Below are positions 4,901 to 7,882 of a DNA stretch of 7,882 nucleotides, one piece after another. This DNA is from Firmicutes bacterium UBA1535 (GTDB lineage Bacteria > Bacillota > Clostridia > Tissierellales > Sedimentibacteraceae): NCBI GenBank assembly GCA_002323775.1, contig DCPV01000135.1, positions 1-7,882 on the forward strand. Direction: 5' to 3'. Position numbers and translations under genes: made by a program. The notes beneath the pieces are model-generated. The model was not told where the DNA came from and made no database searches. It saw only the letters and a list, made by a program, of their open reading frames with translations. The stretch's first letter is position 1. The number at the start of each line of letters is the position of its first letter.

Positions 4901-7596
4901 TTATTAATGATATACCTACATCTCCATTAAAATTTGTACTTAATATTGACGATTTGGATAAAGACGACAATATTTCTAAGGTTGAAATAATCACAAATGG
5001 TGGTCGAGTTGTTAAGAGTGAGTCATTTAATTCTAATGTTGTAAACATGGAATTTGAACTGCCAGTAGTGAAAGGTTACTACTATGTTCGTGTTACACAG
5101 GCTGATAAGAATATTGCTGTTACTGCTCCGGTATGGATTGGAAATGCCGCTATAATGGGTATAACATCGGTTGAATGTGATACTATTATGCCAGTAACTA
5201 ACGAAGAATTAACTATAAATACAACAATATTTAATAATGAGGCAACAGATGCTACGATTAAGTCTATAACTTATAGTATGAATGATTCTGTTCTTGAATC
5301 TAAGACTCCTAACACAGTAGTTAGCCCGTCGGGAACAGTTAAAGAAAGCTTTAAAATTACACCTGATAAGGCAGGTATTGCTATTTTAAATGTTAATGTC
5401 GTTCTTACTTTAAATGGTGAAGACAAAGAATTTAATCAAAATGTAGAATTGAATATCAGAGATAGTGAAAAGCTAGTATATGTTGGAATTGATGCGAGTC
5501 ACTATAATGAATATGTAAATGGTAATTATAAAGACAGTATGGGTAATTTTGCTAAACTAGCAACAGACTATGATGTTCGTGTTGTTGAATTAAAAACAAG
5601 TGAGGAATTAATAAACGCAACAAATAATCAAAAATATAAGATGCTTGTACTTACTCCGCCGACTCGTCGTAATGGAAGTAATTTCTTAATCGGATATAAG
5701 AGCTACACTGATGATGAAGTTGCAGCAATAGCAGAGTTTGCGAGAAAAGGTGGAACAGTTATTCTTACCGGCTGGGGCGACTTCTATGAAAGCTACACGA
5801 AATTTTCTGATAACACACCACATATATTACCGGCTGATCAACATATGGCAGCACAGCAAAATAAGATTTTGACTGCGATTGGTGCTAGTTTGCGAATTTC
5901 TGACGATGAGATAAAGGATGATATAAATAATTCTGATCCGGCATCAAATCCGAAAAACAATATGCGTCTATATTTAAAAAATTATAATATGAGCAACCAA
6001 TTCTTATCTGGAGTTAAACCTATAGAACAGGTATATTCAAATTATGGTGGATCTACAGTTTATGCTGTCGGAGAAGATAAAGAGCCTACAAGCATATTAC
6101 CTTCACATGTAAGTCCTATGGTATTTGCATTTGACACAGGCTATTCCGCTGATGATGATAAGGATGGTTATGCAGGAGTAACTATTCCTAAGTATAATGG
6201 AAAATATATGGTTGCGGCATCTGAGACAGTAAGTCATGCAAATGGTACAAAATCTACTGTAATAGTAGCAGGCTCTGCATTTATGAGTAATTTTGAAATT
6301 CAAGTTACATTAGATAGCTATGCTACCCCTGCATATAGTAATTACACGATACTTGAAAATGTTGTGCAAAGCATAAATCCAGTTACAATAACCGATATTG
6401 CAACAGTACAAGCTGCGGATGAGGACGAAACCTTTACTATCAGAGGAATTGTTACATCAAATGCTTCCGGTTATGATAAGGATACAGCTTTCTTTGATTG
6501 TATTTATTTGCAAGATAATACAGCAGGTATCAATGCTTTCCCAGTAGCAGGAGATATTAGAGCAGGGCAAACTGTTGAAATCAGAGGGGTAACTAGCTCG
6601 TATAATGGCGAACGTCAAATAGCTGTTAAGAAAATTACTATTATTGACAGTGATATTAAAGAATTGCCAAAGGCAATTGCAGAGACAAGTGCTCAGGCAG
6701 CAAATGGTAATAATCTTGGAAGCTTAGTAACTGTTAAAGGCAGAGTTGTTTCTATGACTACTCCAAATAATATAGTTGAGAGTATCTATGTAATGGATGC
6801 TTCTGGTGTAGCTTGTCGTGTGTTCATTGATGGATATATTACTAAAGATAAGACTATAGCAAACTTAGTGGTTGGGGCTAATATAACCGCAACTGGTTTA
6901 TCTTCTATAGATACTGAAGGTGCACGTATTCGTATTCGTGACCGTGCTGATATCATTTGTACACCTTATGTCCCAATAGATGATTTAGATGACTCTACCG
7001 GTGGTGGAAAAACAGGTACAACACCTCCTACTACACCAGAACCAGCGGACAAATTTAATGACATAAATACTTCTGCTTGGTATTACAAAGCAGTGAACTT
7101 TGTTGTTAAAAATGGACTATTTGAAGGTGTGTCTGAAAATAACTTTGCTCCTGATAAAACTATGACTCGTTCAATGCTTGTTACAGTTTTATGGAGATTA
7201 GAAGAAAAACCAGCTACAAATGCTAGCTCAGGATTTAAAGACGTATCTAGTGGAGAGTGGTATGGTACTGCTATAGCGTGGGCAACACAAAATAAGATAG
7301 TACAAGGTATATCAGGCGATATATTTGCTCCTAATGCAAATATCACAAGAGAACAATTGGCAGTTATACTTTATCGCTATCAGCAAGTAAGCGGTAAGAT
7401 ACCAGCTGATACTGTAACAAAGACCGATTTTGCAGATTCTAACAATATTAGCGATTATGCGAAAGAAGCAGTTAAAACATTAGCAGCACAAGGTATAATA
7501 GATGGTAAAGATGGTAATAACTTTGATCCAAAAGGAGTGGCAACTCGAGCGGAAGTAGCAACAATGCTATTTAGATTTATTCAAGCTATAAAATAA
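1975..7596 (+). CDS. SLH-anchored multidomain PHP metallohydrolase (CehA/McbA-like), 1873 residues
   Basis: A secreted, wall-anchored, predicted phosphoesterase. The signal peptide is residues 1-29 (basic start, hydrophobic core, VLA before cleavage). Residues 33-202 look like a jelly-roll binding domain; 216-298 a short beta domain; 303-490 two OB-fold-like domains; 497-697 two Ig-like domains. The PHP core spans about 698-962. Its metal-ligand motifs are all present: GQLHSHT (His707, His709), FTDHSN (Asp743, His744), PGFEMTW (Glu799), GHIN (His808), FNHPG (His856) and NNQDNH (Asp919, His921). Residues 963-1057 form the beta domain that often follows CehA/McbA cores, ending in APVWIGN; 1058-1160 is Ig-like. 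Residues 1163-1465 resemble a glutamine-amidotransferase-like Rossmann fold. Two further OB-fold-like domains lie at 1466-1668, then a Gly/Thr/Pro linker and three SLH domains (about 1694-1745, 1754-1803, 1819-1873). The PHP class and wall location are well supported; the substrate is unknown. A nuclease or nucleotide phosphoesterase is one guess from the OB folds. No frameshift is seen. Confidence 0.9.
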   Translation: MNKKTKQFLSFLLTVMLIAGMFNVPSVLASTEETVVEWNYTAAPTPNAQIAPATGGANKTGAVLTNSIPKDMTYSTSSLCLVGETGKNWTSGSEYWQIEFSTVGYKNLTITAKGRSSNTGPRDFELQYSVNGSDFLPVADSAYSFVGTTINFIKTNPIILPSAINDKANVRIRFINTSTISVNGGTTAATGPSNINNIIIKGTTTSGGSDPEPITKCATPTANPVAGQVEEGTTVTFSTTTTGTAIQYNTVSATEDEADWTTGDTVTVNAPTTYYVRAIDNTGSGLDNSDVATFAYTIKPASGTVLNIKQALELANGTTGVTVTGQVAYFANTSKNFTIQENIDGNIYSLYIFKSNPAGINIGDTVKITGTYKIYNGLPEMDSISLIEKTGTQSKMSAETVTIADLVANGKNMLGRFVKIAGVTLGKYNGTGETPITFGTDTIKIYRGSPYPFGVAEGDVVDLYAMVNCYNATIQLSTGTAEDNGFQVYDLVNNTKNPVLTLPDTFTAAKIGQDYIISVEANAYKGIKSAVIDYTVGSVTKTAQSMIKNATTGKYEYTIPASEIVDTAGNIKFTITITGDNDRTATSGEITIEIDSKPQIVKVNPTYNSYTGDDKTPEISVKLENAGIDPSVKVSLKKGEEIIFENQTMSLKAGETAEYTYKNETLLSDGKYTATVTVIRSDSQSTSETWNFNVGKSVYQAYFGQLHSHTAQYSDGSGTLQDGLNYFTGIPAGDNVNFIAFTDHSNYFDTSNEANLAIALNDKALMTAASRATWEEYVNTMTAFNTVNAGNRVAMPGFEMTWSGGPGHINTFNSKGLVSRNNTALNNKTGDAGLKLYYDTLVADTDPLANLSQFNHPGKTFGTFADFAYWNPIIDLKMFAVEVGNGEGGIGSGGYFPSFGEYTKALDKGWHVGPSNNQDNHKGYWGNSNTARTVIFTDELSTDGLLRGMKARSMYATEDKNLNIQYTLNGQIMGSIINDIPTSPLKFVLNIDDLDKDDNISKVEIITNGGRVVKSESFNSNVVNMEFELPVVKGYYYVRVTQADKNIAVTAPVWIGNAAIMGITSVECDTIMPVTNEELTINTTIFNNEATDATIKSITYSMNDSVLESKTPNTVVSPSGTVKESFKITPDKAGIAILNVNVVLTLNGEDKEFNQNVELNIRDSEKLVYVGIDASHYNEYVNGNYKDSMGNFAKLATDYDVRVVELKTSEELINATNNQKYKMLVLTPPTRRNGSNFLIGYKSYTDDEVAAIAEFARKGGTVILTGWGDFYESYTKFSDNTPHILPADQHMAAQQNKILTAIGASLRISDDEIKDDINNSDPASNPKNNMRLYLKNYNMSNQFLSGVKPIEQVYSNYGGSTVYAVGEDKEPTSILPSHVSPMVFAFDTGYSADDDKDGYAGVTIPKYNGKYMVAASETVSHANGTKSTVIVAGSAFMSNFEIQVTLDSYATPAYSNYTILENVVQSINPVTITDIATVQAADEDETFTIRGIVTSNASGYDKDTAFFDCIYLQDNTAGINAFPVAGDIRAGQTVEIRGVTSSYNGERQIAVKKITIIDSDIKELPKAIAETSAQAANGNNLGSLVTVKGRVVSMTTPNNIVESIYVMDASGVACRVFIDGYITKDKTIANLVVGANITATGLSSIDTEGARIRIRDRADIICTPYVPIDDLDDSTGGGKTGTTPPTTPEPADKFNDINTSAWYYKAVNFVVKNGLFEGVSENNFAPDKTMTRSMLVTVLWRLEEKPATNASSGFKDVSSGEWYGTAIAWATQNKIVQGISGDIFAPNANITREQLAVILYRYQQVSGKIPADTVTKTDFADSNNISDYAKEAVKTLAAQGIIDGKDGNNFDPKGVATRAEVATMLFRFIQAIK

Positions 7597-7627
7597 TATA
7601 CGATATTAAGATATTATTGTTATATTA

Positions 7628-7695
7628 AAAAGCGAGTCCTAGTATAATGTCATTTAGTTAAGACATTGAGCATTAGAGGCTCGCTTTTATTATAA
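7628..7695 (+). terminator. Long hairpin terminator after the surface protein gene
   Basis: AAAAGCGAG (7628-7636) pairs perfectly with CTCGCTTTT (7680-7688), and a T-rich tail (TTTTATTAT) follows. Pairing continues inward with small bulges: CTAGT (7639-7643) with ATTAG (7672-7676), and AATGTC (7646-7651) with GACATT (7662-7667). The whole forms a 61-base imperfect hairpin. It starts about 30 bases after the stop codon at 7596. The A-run on the left and T-run on the right mean it could stop transcription from either side. It is longer than a typical intrinsic terminator. Confidence 0.85.
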
Positions 7696-7758
7696 ATATA
7701 TAAAATATCATATAGTACTAATATTTAATTTATAATGAAAAGCTAACTTAAAAATTAC

Positions 7759-7811
7759 TTTGTTTCTAAAATTAAATTTTATAAACTCTTTATATGAGAT
7801 AAAGAAACAAA
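7759..7811. repeat. Inverted repeat, 9-bp arms with 35-base loop
   Basis: TTTGTTTCT (7759-7767) and AGAAACAAA (7803-7811) are perfect reverse complements. Inside the loop, CTC and GAG around TTTATAT could form a small second stem. No clean T-run follows the right arm, so it is not a good rightward terminator. Low sequence complexity makes chance possible. Confidence 0.4.
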
Positions 7812-7845
7812 AAGGGACATTTTAGAAGTTTAGATTTAATATTAA

Positions 7846-7875
7846 TTGAAATATTAAAATTTTGCAGAATATATA
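7846..7875 (+). promoter_or_regulatory. Possible rightward promoter at the window edge
   Basis: TTGAAA (7846-7851), an 18-base spacer and TATATA (7870-7875) would fit a promoter for a gene beyond the right edge. No coding start is visible to support it, and the DNA is very AT-rich. Confidence 0.25.
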
Positions 7876-7882
7876 AATAATT

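Larger units (their letters stand above)
7689..7882. other. AT-rich intergenic DNA with no gene seen
   Basis: Both strands are full of stop codons and no frame with a ribosome binding site enters from the right edge. The stretch contains a 9-bp inverted repeat (7759-7811) and a possible rightward promoter near the edge. I recognise no RNA gene or riboswitch here. Confidence 0.6.

Noticed and set aside
2400..7346. Several minus-strand frames of 60-87 codons opposite the surface protein gene
   Set aside because: They lie wholly inside a convincing 1873-codon gene on the other strand, lack family resemblance, and look like chance openings.

Overview
The window reads as low-GC, Gram-positive (Firmicutes, probably Clostridia) chromosomal DNA. 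The evidence is strong AT bias, purine-rich Shine-Dalgarno sites of the AGGAGG type, sigma-A-like promoters, a YibE/F-family membrane protein, and a very large secreted protein ending in three SLH (S-layer homology) cell-wall anchoring domains. I see no tRNA, rRNA, CRISPR array, prophage gene or recognisable transposase.

Layout. (1) Positions 1-265, minus strand: the 5' part of an unrecognised small membrane protein that runs off the left edge, with a good ribosome binding site and a well-spaced sigma-A promoter. (2) Positions 266-558: a divergent intergenic region. Besides the minus-strand promoter it holds a rightward extended -10 promoter whose -35 region is covered by a perfect 9-bp inverted repeat with AACGTT cores, which looks like a LacI/CcpA-type operator. 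(3) Positions 559-1755, plus strand: a complete YibE/F-family polytopic membrane protein. (4) Positions 1756-1974: a non-coding gap with a stem-loop and a strong ribosome binding site for the next gene. (5) Positions 1975-7596, plus strand: one 1873-residue exported modular protein. Its order is signal peptide, jelly-roll-like domain, short beta domain, two OB-fold-like domains, two Ig-like domains, a PHP metallohydrolase core of the CehA/McbA type, a beta domain, an Ig-like domain, a glutamine-amidotransferase-like Rossmann region, two more OB-fold-like domains, a Thr/Pro linker and three SLH domains. (6) Positions 7597-7882: a long imperfect hairpin terminator, then AT-rich DNA with a 9-bp inverted repeat and a possible outgoing promoter.

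How the parts may fit: the YibE/F protein and the surface hydrolase share a strand but are separated by 219 bases with a hairpin, so a shared operon is possible but unproven. The most notable object is the large surface protein. A complete PHP metal site displayed outside the cell, bracketed by two pairs of OB-fold-like modules, suggests an anchored phosphoesterase acting on an extracellular phosphate ester or nucleic-acid-derived substrate. The catalytic class rests on visible motifs; the substrate is inference.
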